From Bacteroidales bacterium UBA6267 (lineage in GTDB: Bacteria; Bacteroidota; Bacteroidia; Bacteroidales; UBA1556): 35,244 nucleotides of DNA. The stretch spans positions 1-35,244 of the forward strand of contig DJVB01000018.1 in assembly GCA_002440745.1 (NCBI GenBank), given 5' to 3'. Positions 8,947-16,669 of this stretch are shown here, piece after piece. Under the pieces are notes generated by a model. The model was not told the DNA's origin. It ran no database searches and saw only the letters and a program-made list of their open reading frames with translations. Positions within the stretch are counted from its first letter, which is position 1, and each line of letters starts with the position of its first letter. The position numbers and the translations under genes were made by a program.

Positions 8947-9597
8947 ATGGAAGAATTAAATCAATTTTCAATGCCAAGAATTGGCGACATGGCTCCGGAC
9001 TTCGAAGCCGTAACAACTAAAGGTAAAATCAAATTATCCGATTTTGCGAAAGATAAGTGGATTGTGATGTTTTCACATCCTGCCGACTTCACACCGGTTT
9101 GCACAACCGAAATGAGTGGATTTGCATTACGCAAAGGTGAATTCGACGAGTTGAATACTGAACTTTTGGGTTTGAGTATCGACAGCATTCATGCGCATTT
9201 AGCGTGGGTACAAAACGTAAAAAACAATACCGGCGTTTATTTCAATTTCCCAATCATCGCCGATTTAGACATGAGTGTGTCGAAAAAATATGGCATGTTG
9301 ATGGAAAATGAGTCAACAACTGCAGCTGTTCGTGCGGTATTTTTTATCGATCCAGCCAAGAAAATCCGCCTTATAATGTACTATCCGCTTAACGTTGGCA
9401 GAAATATGGACGAGATTATTCGCTCACTAAAAGCTCTGCAAACTGCTGATAAATATAAAGTTGCATTGCCTCTCAACTGGGTTCCCGGTGAAAAAGTAAT
9501 CGTTCCACCACCCACAACAATGGAAGAAGTTGAAAACCGATTAAACGACAAATCAATCGAACTTATTGATTTCTACCTCGCGAAAAAGTCGCTATAA
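8947..9597 (+). CDS. 1-Cys peroxiredoxin (Prx6 type)
   Basis: A 216-residue AhpC/TSA-fold peroxidase of the Prx6 class. The peroxidatic site is PADFTPVCTTE with Cys52, and the conserved Arg lies in the AAVRAVFFIDP region. The C-terminal extension (LPLNWVPGEKVIVPPPTTMEE) is typical of Prx6. Cys52 is the only cysteine in the whole protein, so there is no resolving cysteine. The enzyme must be recycled by an external thiol, unlike the archaeal 2-Cys relatives that carry extra C-terminal cysteines. It reduces H2O2 and organic peroxides in the cytosol. It lies 42 bases after dps on the same strand and ends at a strong terminator, so dps-prx is probably one transcript responsive to OxyR. Thioredoxins encoded at 22.4-23.4 kb are possible, but unproven, reductants. 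Confidence 0.9.
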   Translation: MEELNQFSMPRIGDMAPDFEAVTTKGKIKLSDFAKDKWIVMFSHPADFTPVCTTEMSGFALRKGEFDELNTELLGLSIDSIHAHLAWVQNVKNNTGVYFNFPIIADLDMSVSKKYGMLMENESTTAAVRAVFFIDPAKKIRLIMYYPLNVGRNMDEIIRSLKALQTADKYKVALPLNWVPGEKVIVPPPTTMEEVENRLNDKSIELIDFYLAKKSL

Positions 9598-9621
9598 AAT
9601 CTCAAAACCTTACTAACTGCA

Positions 9622-9650
9622 AGCCTGATTCTTTGGAGTCAGGCTTTTTT
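9622..9650 (+). terminator. Rho-independent terminator after the peroxiredoxin gene
   Basis: AGCCTGA (9622-9628) pairs with TCAGGCT (9639-9645). The stem extends inward by three further pairs, one of them G-U, to a four-base loop. A run of six T follows. Confidence 0.9.
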
Positions 9651-9769
9651 GCTTTTACTCAAAGTCTAAAAAATATTTCGTAAAAAAAAGATTACTAAAC
9701 ATTGGAATTAAAATAATTTCTATCTTGCGCAAGTTTTCTAACGATACAACCACCTAAAATTTACTGAAT

Positions 9770-10348
9770 ATGAACGAATGGTTTTCTGAGCTAACCACAA
9801 TCGAGAAGATATATTGGATTGTTGCTGTAGTTTCTTCGGTTTTCTTCCTCATTCAAATGATTTCTGTATTTGTACTTGGAGACTTAGACGTTCAAGTCGC
9901 CGGCGATACAGATATAGATATAGAATTTGACGATGGAATTCCGTATCAGTTCTTCACACTTCGAAATATGGTAGGCTTTTTCACCGTCTTTAGCTGGACT
10001 GGATTAGCTTGTATTTCAGCAGGTTACACGGTAACCACAACTTTAATAATATCATTTATTAGCGGTTTGGTTATGATGGCAATCATGTCAACCTTGTTCT
10101 ATTTTCTTAGCCGCATGGTCTCAAGCGGAACTATGAATTATAAGAATGCTATTGGCAAAATTGCAACTGTATATATTCCAATTCAGGCCAAAAGAGGCGG
10201 AATGGGCAAAGTTCAGATTGAAATTCAAGGTTCGATTCATGAGCTTGATGCAATGACTGATGAAGATTTGGATTTTGCAACAAATTCTATTGTCGAAGTG
10301 GAAAAAATCATATCAGGAAATATCCTGTTAGTAAAAAAGAGTAGTTAA
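9770..10348 (+). CDS. NfeD/YqiJ-like membrane protein, flotillin partner
   Basis: This 192-residue protein has a hydrophobic segment near residues 14-36 (YWIVAVVSSVFFLIQMISVFVL), an acidic stretch rich in Asp, and two further hydrophobic segments at about 62-110. It ends in a C-terminal OB-like beta domain (about 120-190: AIGKIATVYIPI, GKVQIEIQGS, VEKIISGNILLVK). This is the short NfeD architecture, without the ClpP-like protease domain. Such genes typically precede a flotillin gene, as yuaF precedes floT (yuaG) in Bacillus and yqiJ precedes yqiK in E. coli. The flotillin gene starts 27 bases downstream on the same strand. The protein probably sits in the inner membrane and works with the flotillin in membrane organisation or stress tolerance. 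The molecular function of the pair is not well defined. Confidence 0.8.
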   Translation: MNEWFSELTTIEKIYWIVAVVSSVFFLIQMISVFVLGDLDVQVAGDTDIDIEFDDGIPYQFFTLRNMVGFFTVFSWTGLACISAGYTVTTTLIISFISGLVMMAIMSTLFYFLSRMVSSGTMNYKNAIGKIATVYIPIQAKRGGMGKVQIEIQGSIHELDAMTDEDLDFATNSIVEVEKIISGNILLVKKSS

Positions 10349-10375
10349 TTTATTTATTATCAAAACATTATTATT

Positions 10376-12031
10376 ATGGGTGCTAGTTATATTATTATTG
10401 GAATAATCGCTGCGATTGTTTTCATTTTTACGATGTTAGTATCTCTCTTTAAGAGATATAAAAGATGTCCATCTGACCGGATTTTAGTGGTCTATGGTAA
10501 AATTGGTACTTCTACTGCTTCAGGAGGAGCATCTGCCAAAACCATTCACGGAGGAGCAGCCTTCGTTTGGCCGATTTTTCAGGATTATGAGTTTTTAGAT
10601 TTAACACCAATTTCCATCGAAGTCAATTTGACCAGTGCGCTTAGCCGTCAGAATATCCGTGTCGATGTTCCGTCTCGCTTTACTGTTGGTGTGTCAACCG
10701 AGCCGGGAGTTATGAATAACGCTGCTGAAAGGTTATTAGGGCTTAACCAAACTGAAATTCATGACCTTGCAAAGGATATCATCTTTGGCCAACTGCGTTT
10801 GGTAGTAGCCACAATGGATATTGAAGAAATCAATAATAATCGGGATAAATTCTTAGCAGCCGTTTCATCGAACGTTGAAGCGGAGCTTAAGAAAATTGGT
10901 CTAAAACTCATCAACGTCAACGTAACTGACTTGAAGGACGAATCCGGTTATATTGTTGCTTTGGGAAAAGAAGCCGCTGCTCATGCTATCAATGAAGCTA
11001 AAAAGAGCGTTGCTGAAAAAAACAGAGACGGTTCGATTGGTGAAGCAATGGCTGTCAAGGAACAACGTATTAAAGTTGCTGATGCCGATGCGGATGCAAA
11101 AGTGGGAGAGGCCGCTGCAAGTCAAAAAGAACGTATTTTAATTGCTGATGCGGTTGCTAACTCAAAAATAGGGGAGGCTGAAGCCAATCAAAAAGAGCGT
11201 ATAAGTGTGGCTGATGCCATTGCTAAAGCTAAAATCGGTGAAGCTGATGCTTTGAAAAGTGAGCGTATAAAAACTTCGGAAGCAAATGCTACTGCGGTTG
11301 AAGGCGAAAACTTGGCGAAAATTACAATTGCCAACTCTGATGCGGAACGAAGGATTAGAGAAGCTGAAGCTGAACGGATTGCAATCGCCGCTGAAAAGGT
11401 GAAAACTGCCGAAGCCTTAAAAGAAGCTTATGATGCTGAACGAAAAGCGGAAGAAGTTCGCGCCGAAAGGGATAAAGCTTCGCAATATGCCAATATTGTT
11501 GTTCCGGCACAAATTGACAAACAAAAGATAGAAATTGATGCTGAGGCAATTGCAGAACAAATCAGGCGCCAAGCAAGGGGTGAAGCAGATGCAATTTATG
11601 CCAAAATGGAGGCAGAAGCTAAAGGTATTTTTGAAATTCTGACTAAGCAAGCTGCCGGTTTCAAATCAATTGTGGCTGCCGCTAACAATAATTCAACGGA
11701 TGCAGTTATGTTGATGATTGCTGACAAACTACCGGAACTCGTTGAAAAACAAGTAGAAGCAATTAAAAATATTAAAATCGATAAAGTTACTGTTTGGGAT
11801 AACATGAATAGTGGTAAAGATGGAAAAACTCCAGCAACGGCTAATTTCCTTAGTGGAATGCTATCATCACTGCCACCGTTTACTGAAATGTTTGAAATGG
11901 CAGGATTAGAATTACCGGAAATTCTTCGAGGAACTAAAAAAGAAGTAAATCAGGATGGAAATTCTGAAAAAGATTCTAAGAAATCTGATGCCAAATCCGA
12001 TGGAACAGAAGACGCTCAAGTTATTGACTAA
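10376..12031 (+). CDS. Flotillin-like SPFH-domain protein
   Basis: A 551-residue flotillin. One N-terminal membrane segment (about 4-24: YIIIGIIAAIVFIFTMLVSLF) is followed by the SPFH/band-7 domain (about 30-200), which includes LVVYGKIG, the VDVPSRFTVGVS strand and the LINVNVTDLKDESGYI segment. A long Ala/Glu-rich coiled coil spans about 200-430. The C-terminal region (about 440-525) contains the hydrophobic stretch FLSGMLSSLPPFTEMFEMAGLELP, and the last 25 residues are a charged tail. Flotillins assemble into large membrane-bound cages that organise membrane microdomains. Unusually, residues 212-299 are four tandem 22-residue units with the core GEA-x5-K-x-[RE]RI. The gene follows the NfeD-like gene by 27 bases and ends at a strong terminator, so the two form a bicistronic unit. 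Confidence 0.9.
   Translation: MGASYIIIGIIAAIVFIFTMLVSLFKRYKRCPSDRILVVYGKIGTSTASGGASAKTIHGGAAFVWPIFQDYEFLDLTPISIEVNLTSALSRQNIRVDVPSRFTVGVSTEPGVMNNAAERLLGLNQTEIHDLAKDIIFGQLRLVVATMDIEEINNNRDKFLAAVSSNVEAELKKIGLKLINVNVTDLKDESGYIVALGKEAAAHAINEAKKSVAEKNRDGSIGEAMAVKEQRIKVADADADAKVGEAAASQKERILIADAVANSKIGEAEANQKERISVADAIAKAKIGEADALKSERIKTSEANATAVEGENLAKITIANSDAERRIREAEAERIAIAAEKVKTAEALKEAYDAERKAEEVRAERDKASQYANIVVPAQIDKQKIEIDAEAIAEQIRRQARGEADAIYAKMEAEAKGIFEILTKQAAGFKSIVAAANNNSTDAVMLMIADKLPELVEKQVEAIKNIKIDKVTVWDNMNSGKDGKTPATANFLSGMLSSLPPFTEMFEMAGLELPEILRGTKKEVNQDGNSEKDSKKSDAKSDGTEDAQVID
11009..11272 (+). repeat. Four 66-bp (22-residue) tandem units in the flotillin coiled coil
   Basis: The encoded units span residues 212-233, 234-255, 256-277 and 278-299. 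Examples are VADADADAKVGEAAASQKER and IADAVANSKIGEAEANQKER, each followed by I and one more residue. A fifth, degenerate unit may follow. Twenty-two residues equal two hendecads, a period compatible with a continuous coiled coil. Confidence 0.85.
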
Positions 12032-12053
12032 ACCAATATCGTAATCTTAAATC

Positions 12054-12088
12054 AAATGCAAGGAAAATATTCTCCTTGCATTTTTTTT
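12054..12088 (+). terminator. Terminator after the flotillin gene
   Basis: An 11-bp perfect stem pairs AAATGCAAGGA (12054-12064) with TCCTTGCATTT (12073-12083) around an eight-base loop. The T run continues to 12088. Confidence 0.92.
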
Positions 12089-12140
12089 GTTCCTAATTAT
12101 TAAAAGTAATCGACAAAGTACAAATGCAATGCGCTCAAAA

Positions 12141-12329
12141 TACTTTAATAATGAAAGCTATATTTAAATGCTATTGAAGGATTTAGCAACGCCAATTATC
12201 ACGTAGGTGGTGTTGAACAATTTTATATTTAGCATAAGAGATACTTTATAAATGAAAGCCTTATTTAAATGCTATACTTATTTAACAACAAAAGTAGGTA
12301 TGATTTAACAATTTACTATTTAACATAAT
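12141..12329. repeat. Degenerate direct repeat (about 98 and 88 bp) in an intergenic spacer
   Basis: The spacer from 12032 to 12397 has no gene; besides the two flanking terminators it holds this repeat. Copy one (12141-12238) and copy two (12242-12329) share blocks in the same order: TACTTTA, AATGAAAGC, ATTTAAATGCTAT, ATTTA-CAAC, GTAGGT, AACAATTT, and ATTTA-CATAA. Copy two has lost about ten bases in the middle. Copy one contains an imperfect hairpin, CAACGCC (12187-12193) against GGTGTTG (12209-12215). No open frame runs through either copy. The nature is unknown; candidates are a decayed mobile-element remnant, a duplicated regulatory site or a small RNA. Confidence 0.65.
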
Positions 12330-12356
12330 ATTAATTATAGGACATTTATGTTTAAA

Positions 12357-12382
12357 AGAAAAGCCCTGAAAAACCAGGGCTT
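12357..12382 (-). terminator. Terminator after the TPR gene (minus strand)
   Basis: AAGCCCTG (12361-12368) and CAGGGCTT (12375-12382) form a perfect 8-bp stem with a six-base loop. Read on the minus strand it is followed by TTCTTTTAAA. It lies 16 bases past the stop codon of the TPR gene. Confidence 0.85.
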
Positions 12383-12397
12383 ATTCTCTATTTATTA

Positions 12398-13777
12398 TTA
12401 TTGTAGCTCATTTAAAAGCTTATTGACTTCCTGAAACTTCTCGGTATTATTTGTTTTTAGATAAACTTGTTTCAACAGAATTAAAGTATCACGATCTTTG
12501 GAATTGATTTGAAATGCTTTCTCCAAATATGGTTGTGCTTGTTTTAAATATCCGGTAGCTTTTTCTTTGCCAGCATTATATTCCGCTTCGGCGTCAATGC
12601 TAAGATTATTTATGTAAGCAAATATTTCAGCTGCTTTATTATTTAATAAAACTCCCATATTAAAATTAGCATCAAAATAATCCGGTTGCAATTCTAAAGC
12701 TTTCTTATAAGCAATCTGAGCTTGTTCAAATGCGTGTTCTTTTGCCTCAGTTGTGCTATTTGTATCATTAAGGATATTATCATAGTTTGCACCAATAACA
12801 TAATACAAATTAGCATTCGATGGATCATTTTTAACTGCTTCTAAAAGAATAGCTTCAGCTTGTCCGGCTTCTCCGGTTTTTAAATAAATATTAGCTTCAG
12901 TAATCAAAAGGTCTTGATCAGCAGGATAAAATTCTCTTCCAATTTTTATAATCTTCTTTGCGGCTTCTGTGTTGTTTTGAGCAAGATGAATGTTTACTAA
13001 GTTGTAATACAAAAGTTTATCTTTATAATTCATCTTGATAGCTCGGTTATAATAATTAATTGCCTTTGTAGTATCTCCGGTTTGCAAACATGCAACTCCG
13101 GTATAATAAACCAACTCTGCATTAGGTTTTTGCAAATCGTCATAAACCTTAACTGCGCGCTCCAAATTATACATCGATTCTTTGTAATTCTCAGCAGTAT
13201 AAGCACTTACACCAGCATTAAAATAACTTCCTGCAACAGCTTCTAAACCCATCATTGCATTCATCGGGCTGATATTAACATTTTGGTACTCCGGATCAAT
13301 AGCCAGTGATTTTTGATATGCTTCATAAGCAACATCTAACGATCTGCCATCATCTAAACTTCTGTAAAGAGCTTCATTAGGATAATCCCAACTATCCACA
13401 AGACCTTTGCTGAAATAAATTACCAGCTCAAAGCTATAAGACCATTTTTCACCATCTTCAAGCTTTTTATAATTTCTGATACTTCCCGAAGGTGGTTCAC
13501 CTAAACGCTGCTTAACAGCCTCTTTATCAAGACCTTTCTTTAAAAAGTCAGTCATGTGAGCAACACTATTTACTTGTAAATAGATATTCCCACGATAAAA
13601 CCAGGTGCGAGCCTCTTTTGCCGATTCCTCATTCTGAATCGCTTTGTCGATAGCTTGTTTAGCACGATCCGGATACTGGTTTTTATAATCATTAAATGCT
13701 GATACCACAAGTGCATCCTGTCCAAACGCATAACCGGTAATCACCATCATGCTTATTAAATACATTAAACGTTTCAT
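12398..13777 (-). CDS. Exported tetratricopeptide-repeat (TPR) protein downstream of gyrA
   Basis: A 459-residue protein with a typical N-terminal signal peptide, cleaved probably after the GYAFGQ segment near residue 20, so it is exported. The N-terminal part (about 25-125) includes a segment LGEPPSGSIRNYKKLEDGEK followed by a YFSKGLVDSW-like end, which resembles the SmpA/BamE-type fold in pattern only. From about residue 160 onward several TPR-like helix pairs follow, for example YYTGVACLQTGDTTKAINYY, LITEANIYLKTGEAGQAEAI and YYVIGANYDN. These repeats bind partner proteins. The gene follows gyrA by 53 bases on the same strand and ends in a terminator, so it is probably co-transcribed with gyrA, an arrangement I recall from other Bacteroidales. 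No function can be assigned beyond protein-protein interaction in the envelope. Confidence 0.8.
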   Translation of the reverse strand: MKRLMYLISMMVITGYAFGQDALVVSAFNDYKNQYPDRAKQAIDKAIQNEESAKEARTWFYRGNIYLQVNSVAHMTDFLKKGLDKEAVKQRLGEPPSGSIRNYKKLEDGEKWSYSFELVIYFSKGLVDSWDYPNEALYRSLDDGRSLDVAYEAYQKSLAIDPEYQNVNISPMNAMMGLEAVAGSYFNAGVSAYTAENYKESMYNLERAVKVYDDLQKPNAELVYYTGVACLQTGDTTKAINYYNRAIKMNYKDKLLYYNLVNIHLAQNNTEAAKKIIKIGREFYPADQDLLITEANIYLKTGEAGQAEAILLEAVKNDPSNANLYYVIGANYDNILNDTNSTTEAKEHAFEQAQIAYKKALELQPDYFDANFNMGVLLNNKAAEIFAYINNLSIDAEAEYNAGKEKATGYLKQAQPYLEKAFQINSKDRDTLILLKQVYLKTNNTEKFQEVNKLLNELQ

Positions 13778-13830
13778 AATTTCAATATTTAAGTTACAAA
13801 AATAATTACAAATCTAAGACCAAAACAAAT

Positions 13831-16386
13831 TTAGTCGATGTTTGATTCCTCCTCTGTTAAATTTTCGTGATTTATCTCACCCTCTTCAATGGGATTATCA
13901 TTACCATTAATGGAAATAATCTTTGCTACTGCGGCAATGCTGTCATCTTCCTGAAGCTTAATCAGTCGGATGCCTTGAGTAGCTCTACCCATAACTCGCA
14001 TATCAGCTACAGACATACGAATAGTAATGCCGGATTTGTTCATAATCATCAACTCATCTGACTCATTAACGTCTTTAATGGCAATAAGTTGTCCTGTTTT
14101 ATCCGTAATATTGATAGTTTTTACTCCTTTTCCACCACGATTAGTTATTCGGTAATCTTCGATAGAGGAACGTTTTCCATAGCCTTTTTCAGAAACAACC
14201 AAAACCGTTGCATCCGGCTCGCTAATGGTTACCATTCCAATTACTTCATCATTCTCCACATCGGAAGTTATTCCAATAACCCCTGAAGCATTACGTCCCA
14301 TCGGGCGAACTTTTTGTTCATTAAATCGGATTGCGCGACCCGATTTCAAGGCTAAAAGAATATCATTTTGTCCGTTAGTCTGCCGTGCTTCCAGCAATTC
14401 GTCTCCTTCACGAATGGTGATAGCATTGATTCCATTCTGACGTGGTCGGCTATACGCTTCGAGAGTAGTTTTTTTGATGATCCCGTTCTTTGTACAGAGA
14501 ATTACATAATTATTATTAATGTATTCCTCGTCTTTCAAATCTTTAAGATTGATAAAGGCCCTAATTTTATCGTTAGGTTCGATATTAATCATATTTTGAA
14601 TTGCACGTCCTTTACTGGTTTTATTGCCTTCCGGAATTTCATAAACACGAAGCCAAAACACTTTTCCTAACTCTGTAAAGAATAAGATATAGTTATGATT
14701 GGTGGCAATAAAAACATGTTGAATGAAGTCTTCATCACGTGTAGATGAGCCCCTTGCTCCTCTCCCACCTCGATTCTGAAGTCTGTATTCCGAAAGATTA
14801 GTGCGTTTGATATATCCCAAATGCGAAATTGTAATCACCACTTCATCATCAGGAATAGTATCTTCAACACGGAAATCGGCAGAGCTGAACTCAATACGGC
14901 TTCTTCTTTCATCACCATATTTTGCTTTTATTTCTACCAATTCATCCTTAATGATGTTCATCCTAAGCTCATAGTTAGCCAGAATTTCCTTTAAGTCTTC
15001 AATTTTCTTAAGAAGTTCTTCGTATTCAGCTCTAAGTTTATCCTGTTCAAGTCCGGTAAGCTGACGTAAACGCATATCAACAATGGCTCTGGACTGAATT
15101 TCGGATAAATTAAACCTTTCCATCAATCTTTCACGAGCTTCATCGGGTGATTTTGAACTACGAATAATCGCAATAACCTCGTCAATATTATCACTTGCAA
15201 TGATTAAACCTTCTAAGATATGAGCACGTTTTTCAGCTTCATTCAGCTCGTATTGAGTCCTTCGTACAACTACGTCGTGCCGATGTTCGATAAAATGCTT
15301 GATTAAGTCCTTAAGATTCAGAATTTGAGGACGGCCTTTTACAAGTGCAATATTATTGATTGAAAAGCTGGTTTGCAGTCCGGTGTATTGATATAGATTA
15401 TTCAAAACAACATTCGGAATAGCATCTTTTTTAAGTTCGTAAACAATTCTAATCCCCTGTCTATCCGACTCATCACGAATATCTGCAATGCCTTCAATTT
15501 TCTTATCATTAACTAAATCGGCTGTTTTCTTAATCATTTCAGCCTTATTCACCTGATAAGGTATAGAAGAAACGATGATTTTCTCACGCGATCCATTCAC
15601 TCCTTCTTCCATTGTAGCTTCTCCCCTCATTACTACGCGTCCACGTCCGGTTTCGTAGGCTTCTCTGACGCCTTCATAACCGTAAATAATACCGCCGGTT
15701 GGAAAGTCAGGTGCAATAATATGCTTCATCAACTCACTGATTTCTATATCATTATTATCGATGTAAGCAAGGCATCCATCAATAACTTCTGTAATATTAT
15801 GAGGAGCCATATTGGTTGCCATTCCTACCGCAATACCGCTTGCTCCATTAACTAACAAATTGGGTATGCGTGATGGTAAAACCGTTGGTTCTTTTAAAGA
15901 ATCATCGAAGTTAAGCTGAAAATCAACGGTTTCTTTGTCGAGATCGGATAGCATTTCTTCGGCAATCTTTTTTAAACGAGCTTCTGTGTAACGCATGGCC
16001 GCGGGGCTATCTCCGTCAATGGATCCAAAGTTTCCCTGACCGTCAACTAATGGATACCTTAGCGACCATTCCTGAGCCATACGAACCATCGTATCATAAA
16101 CCGATGAATCACCATGGGGATGGTATTTACCAAGCACTTCCCCGACAATTCTAGCAGATTTCTTATAAGGTTTATTTGAATAAACACCTAAATCCATCAT
16201 TCCAAACAAAACTCTTCGGTGCACAGGTTTAAAACCATCTCGAACATCAGGTAATGCCCTACTTACAATTACCGACATTGAATAATCAATGTAGGCGGTT
16301 TTCATTTGCTTTTCTATATTTACATTTACAATCCTCGATTGTCTGTTTTCTCCATCCTCAGCTAATATGCTTTCGTCTTCTGCCAT
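13831..16386 (-). CDS. gyrA: DNA gyrase subunit A
   Basis: This 851-residue protein is the gyrase A subunit, which cleaves and rejoins DNA while GyrB hydrolyses ATP to introduce negative supercoils. The breakage-reunion domain begins with AYIDYSMSVIVSRALPDVRD. The catalytic tyrosine is Tyr133 in AAMRYTEARL (E. coli Tyr122). The quinolone-determining segment HPHGDSSVYD has Ser94 and Asp98, which correspond to E. coli Ser83 and Asp87, so no classical resistance change is present. The GyrA box QNRGGRG at 537-543 in the C-terminal beta-pinwheel separates it from ParC, which lacks a proper box. The tail is acidic, as in many GyrA proteins. The gene diverges from clpC across a 283-bp spacer and precedes the TPR gene. 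Confidence 0.97.
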   Translation of the reverse strand: MAEDESILAEDGENRQSRIVNVNIEKQMKTAYIDYSMSVIVSRALPDVRDGFKPVHRRVLFGMMDLGVYSNKPYKKSARIVGEVLGKYHPHGDSSVYDTMVRMAQEWSLRYPLVDGQGNFGSIDGDSPAAMRYTEARLKKIAEEMLSDLDKETVDFQLNFDDSLKEPTVLPSRIPNLLVNGASGIAVGMATNMAPHNITEVIDGCLAYIDNNDIEISELMKHIIAPDFPTGGIIYGYEGVREAYETGRGRVVMRGEATMEEGVNGSREKIIVSSIPYQVNKAEMIKKTADLVNDKKIEGIADIRDESDRQGIRIVYELKKDAIPNVVLNNLYQYTGLQTSFSINNIALVKGRPQILNLKDLIKHFIEHRHDVVVRRTQYELNEAEKRAHILEGLIIASDNIDEVIAIIRSSKSPDEARERLMERFNLSEIQSRAIVDMRLRQLTGLEQDKLRAEYEELLKKIEDLKEILANYELRMNIIKDELVEIKAKYGDERRSRIEFSSADFRVEDTIPDDEVVITISHLGYIKRTNLSEYRLQNRGGRGARGSSTRDEDFIQHVFIATNHNYILFFTELGKVFWLRVYEIPEGNKTSKGRAIQNMINIEPNDKIRAFINLKDLKDEEYINNNYVILCTKNGIIKKTTLEAYSRPRQNGINAITIREGDELLEARQTNGQNDILLALKSGRAIRFNEQKVRPMGRNASGVIGITSDVENDEVIGMVTISEPDATVLVVSEKGYGKRSSIEDYRITNRGGKGVKTINITDKTGQLIAIKDVNESDELMIMNKSGITIRMSVADMRVMGRATQGIRLIKLQEDDSIAAVAKIISINGNDNPIEEGEINHENLTEEESNID

Positions 16387-16539
16387 TTTCTTATCAGATA
16401 AAATGTTTTAAAATATTATAAATCAATAATTTATACTAAAATATTTTCTTAAATTTCAAGTTTACGAACTTACAAAAAAAACCTTAACCTTATTCCCTTT
16501 ATTACTAACAGTTTTTTGTTAAAAAAATAATGGTTCAAA

Positions 16540-16573
16540 CAAAAATATATCCTATCAGACAAATACTTTTGTC
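16540..16573. promoter_or_regulatory. Regulatory sequences in the gyrA/clpC divergent spacer
   Basis: A perfect inverted repeat, GACAAA (16558-16563) and TTTGTC (16568-16573), is separated by TACT; together they also contain TACTTTTG, a -7-like box on the plus strand. On the minus strand 16547-16540 reads TATTTTTG and could be a gyrA promoter with a long leader. No matching -33 element is obvious for either, so both are tentative. Confidence 0.35.
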
Positions 16574-16642
16574 CTATTGACGTTGAAAAGACAGGTTTTA
16601 ATTTTTTAACTTGTATTGCAGCGTCATTATAGTTGTTTAAAC

Positions 16643-16650
16643 TATTTTTG
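16643..16650 (+). promoter_or_regulatory. clpC promoter -7 box
   Basis: TATTTTTG fits TAnnTTTG and lies 19 bases before the clpC ATG. A TTG occurs upstream at 16616-16618, but the 24-base spacing is slightly long. Confidence 0.5.
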
Positions 16651-16669
16651 CCGCATTAAATAATGATTT

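Noticed and set aside
13831..16386. ParC (topoisomerase IV) instead of GyrA
   Set aside because: A full GyrA box, QNRGGRG, is present at 537-543 and the C-terminus is a complete pinwheel.
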